64,000 bases of DNA from NCBI RefSeq assembly GCF_027853235.1, contig NZ_WKJG01000028.1:159705-223704 (forward strand), written 5' to 3'. The notes under the pieces are model-generated. The model was given only the letters and a program-made list of their open reading frames with translations, searched no databases and was not told the DNA's origin. The stretch comes from Aliibacillus thermotolerans (lineage in GTDB: Bacteria > Bacillota > Bacilli > Bacillales > Marinococcaceae). Below are positions 35,598-44,478 of this stretch, piece by piece. Positions within the stretch are counted from its first letter, which is position 1; each line of letters starts with the position of its first letter. Position numbers and translations under genes: made by a program.

Positions 35598-36044
35598 TCA
35601 GTCTTTCACTTTCGGAAGTATCTTCTCTAAATGGAGCAACGTAAAGAGACGGTCCCCCATTTTTACCACACCTCGTAAATACTCTTCCTTCACGCCCCCT
35701 ACTACTTCTGGAGTTGGTTCAATATCCGTTGAGGAAATATCGATGACATCATTGGCTCCATCGACAATAAAACCAATCTCATCTCCATCTTTATTCAATA
35801 CGAGAATACGGGTATTTTCTTCATAATCAATTTCCTCCAGTTGAAATCTGCTGCGTAAATCTACTACAGGGATAATGACTCCACGTAAATTCATGACCCC
35901 TTTTATGTATGAAGGTACGCCAGGTATTCTCGTGATCTTTTGCATTTTTTCAATGGAAGTAACATAATCTACTTCGATTGCATATTCTTCGTCTTTCAGT
36001 TGAAAAACAATAACTTTTAAATCTTTTTTCTCCGCTACCGTCAT
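35598..36044 (-). CDS. cheW: CheW chemotaxis coupling protein
   Basis: A 148-residue CheW domain that links CheA to chemoreceptors. The segments VIVFQLKDEEYAIEVDYVTSIEK, ITRIPGVPSYIKGVMNLRGVIIPVVDLR (read in parts) and GDRLFTLLHLEKIL are typical. It lies 13 bases after cheA and 19 before cheY. It is single-domain, unlike CheV. Confidence 0.96.
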   Translation of the reverse strand: MTVAEKKDLKVIVFQLKDEEYAIEVDYVTSIEKMQKITRIPGVPSYIKGVMNLRGVIIPVVDLRSRFQLEEIDYEENTRILVLNKDGDEIGFIVDGANDVIDISSTDIEPTPEVVGGVKEEYLRGVVKMGDRLFTLLHLEKILPKVKD

Positions 36045-36057
36045 GCGTACACCCCCA

Positions 36058-38139
36058 TTATTTTATTAACTCATTCGTATCCACAATCAATGCCACTTGT
36101 CCATCTCCCAAAATCGTCGCACCTGAAATGGCAAATACGTTTGTTAAATAGTTTCCAAGTGATTTCAATACGATATCATGCTGTCCAATTAACGAATCGA
36201 CGACAAGCCCTGCTACTTTTTCTCCTTTATGAACAATGACAAGGGAATAAAAATCTTGTTCCTCATTTTTTAAAGGAGCATCAAAAATTTCATCGAGAAA
36301 TACTAGGGGTACGACTTTCCCGCGGAAATCAATGACCTTTTGATTATGAGCGTTATAAACGTCCTTTTTCTCTACAATCGCTGTCTCTACAATCGCAGTT
36401 AATGGAATCGCATATTTCTCCTGCGCTACTTCCACTAACATGACATCGATAATTGATAAGGTTAATGGCAGCTGAATGGAAAAGAGCGAACCTTTTCCTA
36501 ATTCAGAGTCAACTGTGACAACACCACCTAAAGATTCAAACGTCGTTCGTACGACGTCCAGACCAACTCCGCGACCAGAAACATCGGTCACTTTTTCCGC
36601 CGTACTAAAACCAGATGCAAAAAGAAGGGAATATATTTGTTGATCGGTCATTTTTTCTAAATCTTCGTCTGTTACGACACCATTTTCAAGCGCCTTGTTC
36701 ATAATTTTTTCTTTATCGATTCCTGCACCGTCATCTTCAATTTCAATAAATACGTGATTTCCACTATGAAACGCACGTAATTTAACAATTCCCTCTTCCG
36801 GCTTCCCTTTTGCCACTCGTTCGTCCGGTGTTTCAATGCCATGGTCCAAAGAGTTACGGATTAAGTGAACGAGCGGGTCACCAATTTCATCGATAATCGT
36901 ACGATCCAATTCCGTGTCTGCACCGATGATTTCCAACTTTACTTTTTTATTTAACTCGCGCGAAAGACTTCTTACCATCCGTGGGAAACGATTAAAAACT
37001 TGTTCAACCGGCATCATGCGCATATTTAAAATAATCTCTTGTAAATCGCCGGTAATGCGAGACATTCGCTCCACCGTTTCTTGCAGTTCATTGTTATTTA
37101 ATTCACTGGATATCTGCTCTAATCTTCCGCGGTCAATCACCAGTTCCTCAAACAAATTCATCAACACATCTAATCGATCGATGTTGACACGAATCGTTTT
37201 ATTTAACTCCATTCCTTTTTGCTTTTTATTGGAGGAAGATTTTTCTTTAGGAGAGGAAGATTGCTGGGAAGGCTTTTTCTCTTTTTTCCCCTTTGTTCCC
37301 TTTTCCTCTTTTTGTTGTGCCTCTTGATGTTCTTTCTCTTCTAATGCTAATTTTTTTTGTTTCTCTTGTTTTACATTTACTTCTTCAATTTTTACCGAAG
37401 CGATTTCAGAAATTTTTTCAATACGTTTTTGAATATCAGTTTTTGATTCGTGTGTAAGCAGGGTCACAACAAATGATAGCTCAAACTTCTCATTTTCTAA
37501 ATCCTCTGCTGAAGGAGTCGATTTGATGATCTCCCCCGCTTCTTCCAATGTTTCAAACACCATAAAGACACGAACGCCTTTTAGCATCGTTTTCTCGTCT
37601 AAAGTCACCAAAATTTTAAACGCTTTATATCCTTGTTCCTCGGACTGAGATAGCACAGTTAATTCATATTCATCAAAGGTTTCTTCTATTTCATCACTCG
37701 TTTCCGTCGTTGGCGCCGCAGTAGCAGTGGCAGCGACTTCTTCTCCTGCATCTTCCGTCTCGATTCCTTGTAGTGACTCCAATTGTTTCGTTATTTCTTG
37801 GATATCTCGACTTCCATCTCCCCCGCTTGCAATATCCGTAACCATTTCTTCAATATCATCGACCGCATCAAAAATGATATCCATTACTTCTGGGGTTACT
37901 TCCAGCTCGCCATTACGAATCAAATCTAATACATTTTCCATATTGTGGGTCAAGTTCGCGAGATCTTCAAACCCCATGGTAGCCCCCATCCCTTTTAACG
38001 TGTGGGCAGAACGAAAAATTTCACTTACAATATCCATATTGTCTGGTTCATTTTCTAATTTTAATAGATTGTCATTTATTGCTTGCAAATGTTCTTCACT
38101 TTCATCGATAAATACCTCTAAATATTCAGATTGACTCAA
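36058..38139 (-). CDS. cheA: CheA chemotaxis histidine kinase
   Basis: A 693-residue kinase with the complete domain order: P1 (phospho-accepting His46 in SAHTLKGMGATMG), P2 (about 160-255, CheY binding), a charged linker, P3 dimerisation (NKTIRVNIDRLDVLMNLFEELVIDRGRL in parts), P4 ATPase (LIRNSLDHGIE N-box; DDGAGI and GRGVGLDVV glycine motifs) and the CheW-like P5. The start is TTG at 38139 with GGGGG about seven bases upstream. This che unit is separate from any flagellar operon, and no sigma-D promoter was obvious upstream. Confidence 0.97.
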   Translation of the reverse strand: MSQSEYLEVFIDESEEHLQAINDNLLKLENEPDNMDIVSEIFRSAHTLKGMGATMGFEDLANLTHNMENVLDLIRNGELEVTPEVMDIIFDAVDDIEEMVTDIASGGDGSRDIQEITKQLESLQGIETEDAGEEVAATATAAPTTETSDEIEETFDEYELTVLSQSEEQGYKAFKILVTLDEKTMLKGVRVFMVFETLEEAGEIIKSTPSAEDLENEKFELSFVVTLLTHESKTDIQKRIEKISEIASVKIEEVNVKQEKQKKLALEEKEHQEAQQKEEKGTKGKKEKKPSQQSSSPKEKSSSNKKQKGMELNKTIRVNIDRLDVLMNLFEELVIDRGRLEQISSELNNNELQETVERMSRITGDLQEIILNMRMMPVEQVFNRFPRMVRSLSRELNKKVKLEIIGADTELDRTIIDEIGDPLVHLIRNSLDHGIETPDERVAKGKPEEGIVKLRAFHSGNHVFIEIEDDGAGIDKEKIMNKALENGVVTDEDLEKMTDQQIYSLLFASGFSTAEKVTDVSGRGVGLDVVRTTFESLGGVVTVDSELGKGSLFSIQLPLTLSIIDVMLVEVAQEKYAIPLTAIVETAIVEKKDVYNAHNQKVIDFRGKVVPLVFLDEIFDAPLKNEEQDFYSLVIVHKGEKVAGLVVDSLIGQHDIVLKSLGNYLTNVFAISGATILGDGQVALIVDTNELIK

Positions 38140-38470
38140 TTTTCTAACCCCCTGGGTCTATAAAGCTTTGTATACAAACAAAGCGAGACAAAAACTCACA
38201 TTTATGAATAGTATCCTACGTCTATACTACTACCTATGATACTACTAAATGTTGAATCTTGGAAGAGGCATGGAGTTTCTTCCACAAATTTTCCTTTTTC
38301 CAGTAAGGAGCATTTCGATATAGAAACCTTCCATTTTTATGTAAACAAACTCATTTATTTTTTAAAACATTTCCATATCTATACCATCAACGGATGAATC
38401 TCTAGAGCAAATGGCGATAACGTATGAATGAATTCTCAAAATATTTTATCTTGGCAGAAGCAAAAAAGAA
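38140..38470. other. Intergenic region upstream of cheA
   Basis: No gene is seen. On the minus strand ahead of cheA there is a direct repeat of GTAGTAT within an AGTATC...GATACT inverted repeat (about 38210-38250), possibly regulatory. Confidence 0.35.
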
Positions 38471-38499
38471 AGAGGCTCCTTCCATCGAAGGCCCCTTCC
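38471..38499 (-). terminator. Terminator after phoU
   Basis: An imperfect GC-rich hairpin (AAGGGGCCTTC...GAAGGAGCCT on the minus strand) is followed by TTTCTTTTTT directly after the phoU stop. Confidence 0.7.
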
Positions 38500-39150
38500 T
38501 TAATTTAAATCTAAATGTTGACCGTTTTTTTCATAAATGACCCACTCGGCAATATTGGTTGCATGATCGGCCACTCTTTCGACGTATCGTCCAATAAAAG
38601 CAAGTTGTATCGCTTGTTCCATTGCTACGTCTTTTGTGGAAGTAAACAACATTTTAATAAATTGTTTATATTTTTTGTCCACAACATCATCGATACTTGC
38701 TACTTGTTGCGCATGAAGCAAATCCCCTTCATGATAAGCTTCCATTGCCTCTTTTACCATTTGGAGCGCAATATCTGCCATTTCATTTAACATCATTAAC
38801 TCCAGTTCATTGGCACCTTGGATGAGCCGTTTGGTTGCTTTTAGAATGTCAACTGTCAAATCTCCAATCCGCTCCAAGTCGCTCGCCACTTTTAACGCAA
38901 CGATTGTCATTCTTAAATCCGTAGCGACCGGCTGTTGCCTTGCAATCATTAATGTTACTTGATCGTGAATGGAGAGTTCCATTTCATTAATTTTCTCATC
39001 TTTTTGTAACAAAGGGGCAATGGCGTCCCGATGATTTTTTCTTAATATATCAATGGATTGAGAGAAGGTCTCCATCACTTCTTCTCCCATGTGGAGTACT
39101 TCTTTTTTTAACTCCGCTAATTGGAGTTCATACGCTCCTCTTACGCTCAA
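38500..39150 (-). CDS. phoU: PhoU phosphate signalling regulator
   Basis: A 216-residue all-helical protein made of two three-helix bundles, each carrying the metal-binding acidic motif (EKINEMELSIHD; VASIDDVVDKKY) and the conserved YVERVADHATNIAEWV near the end. PhoU links the Pst transporter to the PhoR/PhoP system. It lies 21 bases downstream of pstB. B. subtilis lacks phoU, so its presence marks a difference from that species. Confidence 0.95.
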   Translation of the reverse strand: MSVRGAYELQLAELKKEVLHMGEEVMETFSQSIDILRKNHRDAIAPLLQKDEKINEMELSIHDQVTLMIARQQPVATDLRMTIVALKVASDLERIGDLTVDILKATKRLIQGANELELMMLNEMADIALQMVKEAMEAYHEGDLLHAQQVASIDDVVDKKYKQFIKMLFTSTKDVAMEQAIQLAFIGRYVERVADHATNIAEWVIYEKNGQHLDLN

Positions 39151-39171
39151 TGGAAATCCTCCCTCATCTTT

Positions 39172-39984
39172 TTACCCAAATCGTCCCGAAATGTAATCTT
39201 CTGTCCGTTCGTCATGCGGTTTAGAAAATATGGTAGAGGTATCATCATATTCGATTAATTCGCCGTTTAAGAAAAAGGCGGTTTTATCTGAAATTCGAGC
39301 TGCTTGTTGCATATTGTGGGTAACAATGACGATACTGTAATCTTTTTTAAGTTCTTGTACGAGTTCTTCAATTTTCAAAGTAGAAATCGGGTCTAAAGCT
39401 GAGGTAGGCTCGTCCATTAAAATGACGTCCGGCTCGATGGCAAGACAACGCGCAATACAGAGACGCTGTTGTTGCCCCCCCGACAGTCCGTAAGCATTTT
39501 CTTTTAAGCGGTCCTTTACTTCATCCCATAATGCTGCTCTTCTTAAACTTTTCTCTGCAATTTCTAGGAGCGTTTTTTTATCGCGAATTCCATGAATTTT
39601 TGGTCCGTACACCACATTTTCAAAAATTGATTTCGGAAAAGGATTCGGTTTTTGGAAAACCATTCCTACTTTCGTACGCAATTCTTCTACTTTATATTTG
39701 CGATGGAAAATATCTTTGTCTCTATAATAAATACTTCCGGAAGTTTTCACAGAAGGAACAAGTTCCGTCATCCGGTTTAACGTCTTAATAAACGTAGATT
39801 TCCCGCAACCGGATGGTCCAATAATGGCCGTTACTTCATTTTCGTAAATTGGCATCGTGACATTCATTAATGCGTGAACATCTCCATACCATAAATTTAA
39901 TTGATCCACGTTGTAGACTACTTTTTGTTCTTTCGGTTCTATCTTTTTTACGACCTCTAATGATTCTTTCGTCTTTACTAGCAT
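39172..39984 (-). CDS. pstB: Phosphate ABC transporter ATP-binding protein
   Basis: A 270-residue ABC ATPase with Walker [10 protein letters not shown], the PstB-specific Q-loop region [20 protein letters not shown], signature LSGGQQQR and Walker [14 protein letters not shown]. The N-terminal 24 residues extend beyond the usual start and contain a Lys/Glu-rich segment. It is followed by phoU, but the membrane and binding-protein genes (pstS, pstC, pstA) are not upstream; the next gene there is an unrelated hydrolase. A PhoP-box-like promoter region lies just ahead. Confidence 0.95.
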   Translation of the reverse strand: MLVKTKESLEVVKKIEPKEQKVVYNVDQLNLWYGDVHALMNVTMPIYENEVTAIIGPSGCGKSTFIKTLNRMTELVPSVKTSGSIYYRDKDIFHRKYKVEELRTKVGMVFQKPNPFPKSIFENVVYGPKIHGIRDKKTLLEIAEKSLRRAALWDEVKDRLKENAYGLSGGQQQRLCIARCLAIEPDVILMDEPTSALDPISTLKIEELVQELKKDYSIVIVTHNMQQAARISDKTAFFLNGELIEYDDTSTIFSKPHDERTEDYISGRFG

Positions 39985-40035
39985 GCGTGCGGCTCCTTTC
40001 TCAAACCGTTGTCCGCTAATTTACAAACTACTAGA

Positions 40036-40089
40036 ATTATAAAGTGTCATTATTAAGCGAGTGTCGTCCTTATGTAAAGATTGTGTAAA
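40036..40089 (-). promoter_or_regulatory. PhoP-box-like promoter of pstB-phoU
   Basis: On the minus strand TTTACA occurs twice with 11-base periodicity (plus-strand TGTAAA at 40073-40078 and 40084-40089), and a weaker ACGACA continues the phase. A TATAAT (40036-40041) lies downstream with no good -35. Direct TTAACA-like hexamers spaced by five bases next to a weak -35 are the known PhoP-activated promoter layout. Confidence 0.6.
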
Positions 40090-40213
40090 GATCAGCCGAA
40101 AGTACAATCAATCGTAGATCCAATTCTTATCCATTCATAGCGTTTTTTAAGCGACATCACCCATCTGGATTGCACTCATAGATGGCTCATGAAATGCACA
40201 CATCAAGCGAAAG

Positions 40214-40954
40214 TTAGAGAGTGATACTCCAGCCGGACGTTGCAATATCAACTTTTACATCCAGACATTCTTCTTTTGCTTCTTTTATTAATTTTTGATG
40301 ATTCCCAAAGTGTGGTAGGTGCGTAAGTAACAGCTGAGGAACCTTTGCCATGTGAGCAAGCCTCCCTGCGTCACTGCTATTCATATGCCCCGCCGGTGTC
40401 GCATCTTGTCCTTTATACATGCTGCATTCTGCAATCATTAAGGATGAACCGAACGCCGCTTCTGCAAGAGACGGTGAAAAACTCGTATCCGCCGTGTAAA
40501 AAATGGAAGTGTTTTTTGTTGCTATTTTCATGGCATAACAAGGAACGGGGTGAATCGTCGGATAAAATGTAAAAGTAAAAGGACCGATGACAAGCGGCGC
40601 GTGAGAGGAATACGGGATTGCTGTCACGACATCTTTATAAGAAAGTCTTTGAAACCCTTCTTCATCATCACGGTGACCATATATCGTAAAAGGCTTCACG
40701 GAAGAAGGATTCGTATATTTTTGTAATAACCGGAAGTAATGGAAGGCGCCAACGTCTGCGATATGATCTTGATGATAATGAGAAATGACAATTGCGTCAA
40801 TGTCTTCCAGGGCTACGTAACGCTGCACTTGGGAAATGACACCGCTTCCACAATCGACTAAGATAGAATAACCATCTTCTTCTATTAAATAACCAGAGGT
40901 GGCACTCTCTTTTTCTGGATAAGCATGCCAATATCCAACCACTGTCACTTTCAT
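40214..40954 (-). CDS. MBL-fold metallo-hydrolase (YhfI-like)
   Basis: A 246-residue metallo-beta-lactamase-fold protein with the metal motif SHYHQDHIAD, the later IYGHRDDEEG and the terminal LTHLPHFGNHQ histidines. The overall pattern (MKVTVVGYWHAYP start; SGYLIEEDGYSILVDCGSG) matches the RNase Z-like YhfI group. ATG at 40954 is chosen because GGAGG lies seven bases upstream. It occupies the position where spo0B-obg usually follow rpmA, so synteny is broken here. Confidence 0.85.
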   Translation of the reverse strand: MKVTVVGYWHAYPEKESATSGYLIEEDGYSILVDCGSGVISQVQRYVALEDIDAIVISHYHQDHIADVGAFHYFRLLQKYTNPSSVKPFTIYGHRDDEEGFQRLSYKDVVTAIPYSSHAPLVIGPFTFTFYPTIHPVPCYAMKIATKNTSIFYTADTSFSPSLAEAAFGSSLMIAECSMYKGQDATPAGHMNSSDAGRLAHMAKVPQLLLTHLPHFGNHQKLIKEAKEECLDVKVDIATSGWSITL

Positions 40955-40992
40955 CGAACTTCCTCCTTCAATCAAGTATAATGAGTACGAAA

Positions 40993-41018
40993 AAAACGCC
41001 CCGAAAAAGGGACGTTTT
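40993..41018 (-). terminator. Terminator after rpmA
   Basis: A hairpin (AAAACG-CCC/GGG-CGTTTT with one internal mismatch) with T-runs lies between rpmA and the MBL gene. Confidence 0.65.
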
Positions 41019-41023
41019 TATGA

Positions 41024-41311
41024 TTACGCTTCTTTTGGATACACGCTTACTTGTTTACGTTTTTTACCGAGACGCTCAAATTTCACTACGCCATCAATTT
41101 TGGAAAAGAGGGTATCGTCACTCCCTTTTCCAACGTTTTCACCAGGATAAATGCGAGTACCACGTTGGCGTACGAGGATAGAGCCACCGGTTACGAATTG
41201 ACCATCGCCGCGTTTTGTACCGAGCCGTTTCGCAATGGAGTCACGACCGTTCTTCGTACTCCCTACCCCTTTTTTCTGAGCGAAAAATTGAAGATTTAAT
41301 TTCAACATCAT
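41024..41311 (-). CDS. rpmA: 50S ribosomal protein L27
   Basis: A 95-residue L27. The N-terminus carries the Firmicutes-specific extension with [11 protein letters not shown], which is removed by the Prp protease to expose the peptidyl-transferase-proximal tail; Prp is encoded directly upstream. The body ([36 protein letters not shown]-like [11 protein letters not shown]) is standard. The start is ATG 41311 (or 41308), behind AGGAGG. Confidence 0.97.
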   Translation of the reverse strand: MMLKLNLQFFAQKKGVGSTKNGRDSIAKRLGTKRGDGQFVTGGSILVRQRGTRIYPGENVGKGSDDTLFSKIDGVVKFERLGKKRKQVSVYPKEA

Positions 41312-41321
41312 CACTCACCTC

Positions 41322-41654
41322 CTATCGATCAAAAATTGTCATATGTTCACCGTACTCCTCTGCTATTGCTTGAAGAGACACGAGCATTCCTTCTAATAAA
41401 AGTTGGACATCTTCCTTCGTTCGCCCCGTTAAATTTGCCGGAACAACACAACGAAGGTAGCCTCCTTCTTCCGTCATATCGACTTCAAGCTCCACATCAC
41501 ACAGCGCATAAATAGCATTAACTGCTCCGAAAGAAACCGCTGAAGCGCCAGCACAAACAATATCATAGCCATATGGACCAGCTTCTGCATGTCCGGACAT
41601 GGAAAAAGACGTAATTTCTCCATTCGCGGTACGGTTGACGTGAATATTTATCAT
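41322..41654 (-). CDS. prp: Prp ribosomal-processing cysteine protease (YsxB)
   Basis: A 110-residue protease that cleaves the N-terminal extension of L27. The catalytic pair is visible: His22 in MSGHAEAGPYG and Cys34 in DIVCAGASA, at exactly the residue numbers known for the family. It is encoded between rplU and rpmA, as in other Firmicutes, and its substrate's cleavage motif is intact downstream. Confidence 0.97.
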   Translation of the reverse strand: MINIHVNRTANGEITSFSMSGHAEAGPYGYDIVCAGASAVSFGAVNAIYALCDVELEVDMTEEGGYLRCVVPANLTGRTKEDVQLLLEGMLVSLQAIAEEYGEHMTIFDR

Positions 41655-41667
41655 CGAGCATACTCAC

Positions 41668-41976
41668 TTACGCTTCAATTTTTTCAATCGTTACCTTTGT
41701 GTATGGCTGACGATGTCCCATTTTACGACGGTAGTTTTTTCTTCTTTTATACTTGAAAACAGTAATTTTCTTTTGACGGCCGTGCTCTTCCACTTTAGCA
41801 GTCACTTTTGCACCGTCTACGTAAGGAGCGCCCACTTTTGTGTTTTCTCCACCTACGAACACCACTTGGTCAAAAGTTACCGTATCTCCTGCATTTGCAT
41901 CTAACTTTTCAACAGTAACCGATTGACCTTCTTCTACTTTTACTTGTTTTCCGCCAGTTTCAATGATTGCATACAT
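41668..41976 (-). CDS. rplU: 50S ribosomal protein L21
   Basis: A 102-residue L21: [17 protein letters not shown] at the start and the [24 protein letters not shown] region at the end, read in parts. ATG at 41976 with GGAGG eight bases upstream gives the standard length. First gene of rplU-prp-rpmA. A structured leader, likely the autoregulatory L21 leader, precedes it. Confidence 0.97.
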   Translation of the reverse strand: MYAIIETGGKQVKVEEGQSVTVEKLDANAGDTVTFDQVVFVGGENTKVGAPYVDGAKVTAKVEEHGRQKKITVFKYKRRKNYRRKMGHRQPYTKVTIEKIEA

Positions 41977-41994
41977 GTTATGCACCTCCTATGA

Positions 41995-42090
41995 CTCAGA
42001 CTCGCCAATATAGGTGTCCAACAACGGAACTTCTTTACCTACATTTGTGCGGTTGTAGTTTGGGTGCGAACCAAACAACGAACAAAGAGA
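41995..42090 (-). promoter_or_regulatory. Probable L21 leader (autoregulatory 5' UTR)
   Basis: The region between rng and rplU contains a stem GTTTGG/CCAAAC (42058-42076) and a CTACA/TGTAG stem next to it, followed by the rplU ribosome binding site. Firmicutes rplU genes usually carry an L21 leader here. I identify it from position and stems, not from a full consensus match. Confidence 0.5.
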
Positions 42091-42114
42091 TTGTAACATA
42101 GCCGTTGTGCTCTG

Positions 42115-43596
42115 TCAATGACGGGTCTCCACCCATTTTTTTGCGTTTTCTTTTTCACCCATATAGCGGAGGTGGATCGTTTCTATCTCTTCACTTGACT
42201 GAAAAAATAAAGCAAAAGGATATCTTTCTCTCCATTTGGCAAGCATATCTTGCCTTTCTTCATGGAGCCAATGAAATAGTCGCTTTGGGATGTGAAACAC
42301 AAGGGCTTCATGCTCAACTTGTCGATATTCATGAATCATTCTTTCTAACTTGTGCATTAAAGCCTCCACGGACAAAATCTTTCCCGTCCCACCGCATGTC
42401 ATACACGTGGTCAAATATGTTTCTGCTAAGCTTTTCCGCACTTTTTTGCGAGTCACTTCCACTAAGCCGAGACTGCTCATTTCTTTTATGGTCGTTCGGG
42501 TTCGATCTTTCGCCAACTCTTTTTCTAAATAAGCCACCACTTCTTTTTGATGCTCCATTCGTTTCATATCGATAAAATCGATTAAAATAATTCCGGAAAT
42601 ATTGCGCAAACGCAGCTGATAGGCAATTTCTTTCGCCGCTTCCATATTCGTTTTAAAAATCGTCTCCGCCACGTCATCTTTTCCGGTAAATCTCCCGGTG
42701 TTTACATCGATGACCGTTAACGCTTCCGTTTTCTCTATGAATAAGAACCCTCCATTTTTTAACCACACTTTCGGTTGCAGTGCTTTTTCAAGCTCTTTTT
42801 CCACTTGTTCCGCGTGAAAAATATTTTCCGTTCCTCGATACCATTCAATTTTCTTCACGTCTTTTTCTTCAAAACGAAACAAACGTTTTAAAAACTGAAC
42901 ATCGGCCACATTATCCACAACGATGCGATCAATGTCATCGATCGAGTAATCATGCAATAACCGTTCCATCATTCCTTTGTTTTCATAAATGACACTTGGT
43001 GTTTTCTTGTTTTTTGCTTGTTTTAAAATGTTTTCCCAGTCTTTTCGTAAATAGTCGATATCTTCGGCAATGACATGTTCCGGTACTGTTTCCGCACTTG
43101 TGCGCAAAATGAGGCCTTCTTCTTCCTTTAATAGATGTTTCACTTTTTCTCTCCATTTTTCCCGAACAGCTTCCGAAGACATTCGTTTGGAAATCCCGAT
43201 ATAGCCGCCATCTGGCATATATACGGTATATTTTCCAGGCAGAGACACTTGTTCTGTTAACCGAACCCCTTTCGTTCCAAATTCTTCTTTTGTTACTTGG
43301 ACAATCATCTCTTGTCCTTCTTTAATAAAAGAAGAAATATTTTTCTTTCTTTGTTCTTCTCGAGCAGCACGTTGAAAACTTATGAGTTCACTTTTATGCA
43401 AAAAACCATTTCGTTCCCGCCCAATATCAATAAAAGCTGCATCCATTCCCGGTAATACGTCTGTTACTCTTCCTTTGTAAATACTCCCAACGACTTGATG
43501 TTCTCCAAGTCTTTCCGTAAAAAATTCTATTGTTTTTCCATTTTCCTTAATGGCTCCACGGCGCTCCGTTGTTGATGTATTAAAAATAAACTCCAC
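42115..43596 (-). CDS. rng: Ribonuclease G/E family endoribonuclease
   Basis: A 493-residue Rne/Rng protein. GTG at 43596 (MEFIFNT) behind AGGAGG is preferred to the ATG at 43626. There is an S1 RNA-binding domain at about 35-125 (GSIYKGRVTDVLPGMDAAFIDIG), the RNase H-like/DNase I-like catalytic region with DVNTGRFTGKDD and ILIDFIDM acidic residues, and the zinc-link CMTCGGTGK. RNase G/E is absent from B. subtilis but present in many other Bacillaceae, often between spoIVFB and rplU as here. It should act in rRNA/mRNA processing. Confidence 0.94.
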   Translation of the reverse strand: MEFIFNTSTTERRGAIKENGKTIEFFTERLGEHQVVGSIYKGRVTDVLPGMDAAFIDIGRERNGFLHKSELISFQRAAREEQRKKNISSFIKEGQEMIVQVTKEEFGTKGVRLTEQVSLPGKYTVYMPDGGYIGISKRMSSEAVREKWREKVKHLLKEEEGLILRTSAETVPEHVIAEDIDYLRKDWENILKQAKNKKTPSVIYENKGMMERLLHDYSIDDIDRIVVDNVADVQFLKRLFRFEEKDVKKIEWYRGTENIFHAEQVEKELEKALQPKVWLKNGGFLFIEKTEALTVIDVNTGRFTGKDDVAETIFKTNMEAAKEIAYQLRLRNISGIILIDFIDMKRMEHQKEVVAYLEKELAKDRTRTTIKEMSSLGLVEVTRKKVRKSLAETYLTTCMTCGGTGKILSVEALMHKLERMIHEYRQVEHEALVFHIPKRLFHWLHEERQDMLAKWRERYPFALFFQSSEEIETIHLRYMGEKENAKKWVETRH

Positions 43597-43626
43597 ATCG
43601 CTTCCTCCTCTCATGCCAACAAACAA

Positions 43627-44478
43627 TTAATGTTGGAGGATTTCTTTCCATCGCATATGTTTGTTTCTTTTTTTCAAGATTGTCTCAAGAATAAACGATT
43701 CAGACAATCGTTGTCCATTTTCTTTAAAATAAAATTGCGTCGGGGCAGTTTTTCGAATCTGTTTTATCGTGTCATACGGGGAAGAGAGTAAAGAAATACA
43801 TTCGGTATATTGGCAAGGAAGAAAGGGAGAGGTGTCTAACCATTTTGCTCTTGCTAACAAAAACCTAAAAAAACGATATGGTTGATGTTTTTTTTCCTGA
43901 TAATGAACAAATATAAAAAAAATAAATAAAATCCATCCTTGTACATGCATCGGAATAAACACAACGAGTGCCACTCCTGCCAAACATAAAAAAAGAAATG
44001 ACAAGTTCCAACATTGTTTTTGCGCCGTGTAAAAAGACCGACAAGATTGTAATATACAAAACAGCAACTTCCCACCATCCAGCGGCCAAATTGGAAGAAG
44101 ATTAAATAATAAAAGGGTGAGATTGTATTTTATCCATAATTCATGGTCTGCGCTACTCCAGAAAGAAGCGGATAAGAGAAGATAAGAACATGCAATCAAA
44201 GGAAGATGCATAAGCGGACCGCTTAATGTCACCATTATTTCTTCTTTCAGCGGACGGTTTCCGTTTTCTTCTGTTTCCATCACGCCGCCAAAAGGAAGAA
44301 GTTCAATTTTTCGTATGCGCCAGCGAAAAAAAAGCGCTGCAAAAGCATGGCCTATTTCATGCAAAAAAACGATGAGAAACAACAACAATACTTCATAAAA
44401 ATAACCGGTAAGAAGCGCCGCTCCCGCCACGATCCAAAAAAGAGGATGAAAACGAACGAGACGAAATTGATTAATCAA
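43627..44478 (-). CDS. spoIVFB: SpoIVFB intramembrane metalloprotease
   Basis: A 283-residue M50 site-2 protease that cleaves pro-sigma-K in the mother cell. The zinc motif HEIGH (in FLHEIGHAFAALFF) lies near residue 40, and the second motif LLPIWPLDGGK supplies the third ligand. About six hydrophobic segments and a C-terminal CBS-like/loop region follow. It overlaps spoIVFA by eight bases, the classical arrangement. Confidence 0.95.
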   Translation of the reverse strand: MINQFRLVRFHPLFWIVAGAALLTGYFYEVLLLFLIVFLHEIGHAFAALFFRWRIRKIELLPFGGVMETEENGNRPLKEEIMVTLSGPLMHLPLIACSYLLLSASFWSSADHELWIKYNLTLLLFNLLPIWPLDGGKLLFCILQSCRSFYTAQKQCWNLSFLFLCLAGVALVVFIPMHVQGWILFIFFIFVHYQEKKHQPYRFFRFLLARAKWLDTSPFLPCQYTECISLLSSPYDTIKQIRKTAPTQFYFKENGQRLSESFILETILKKRNKHMRWKEILQH

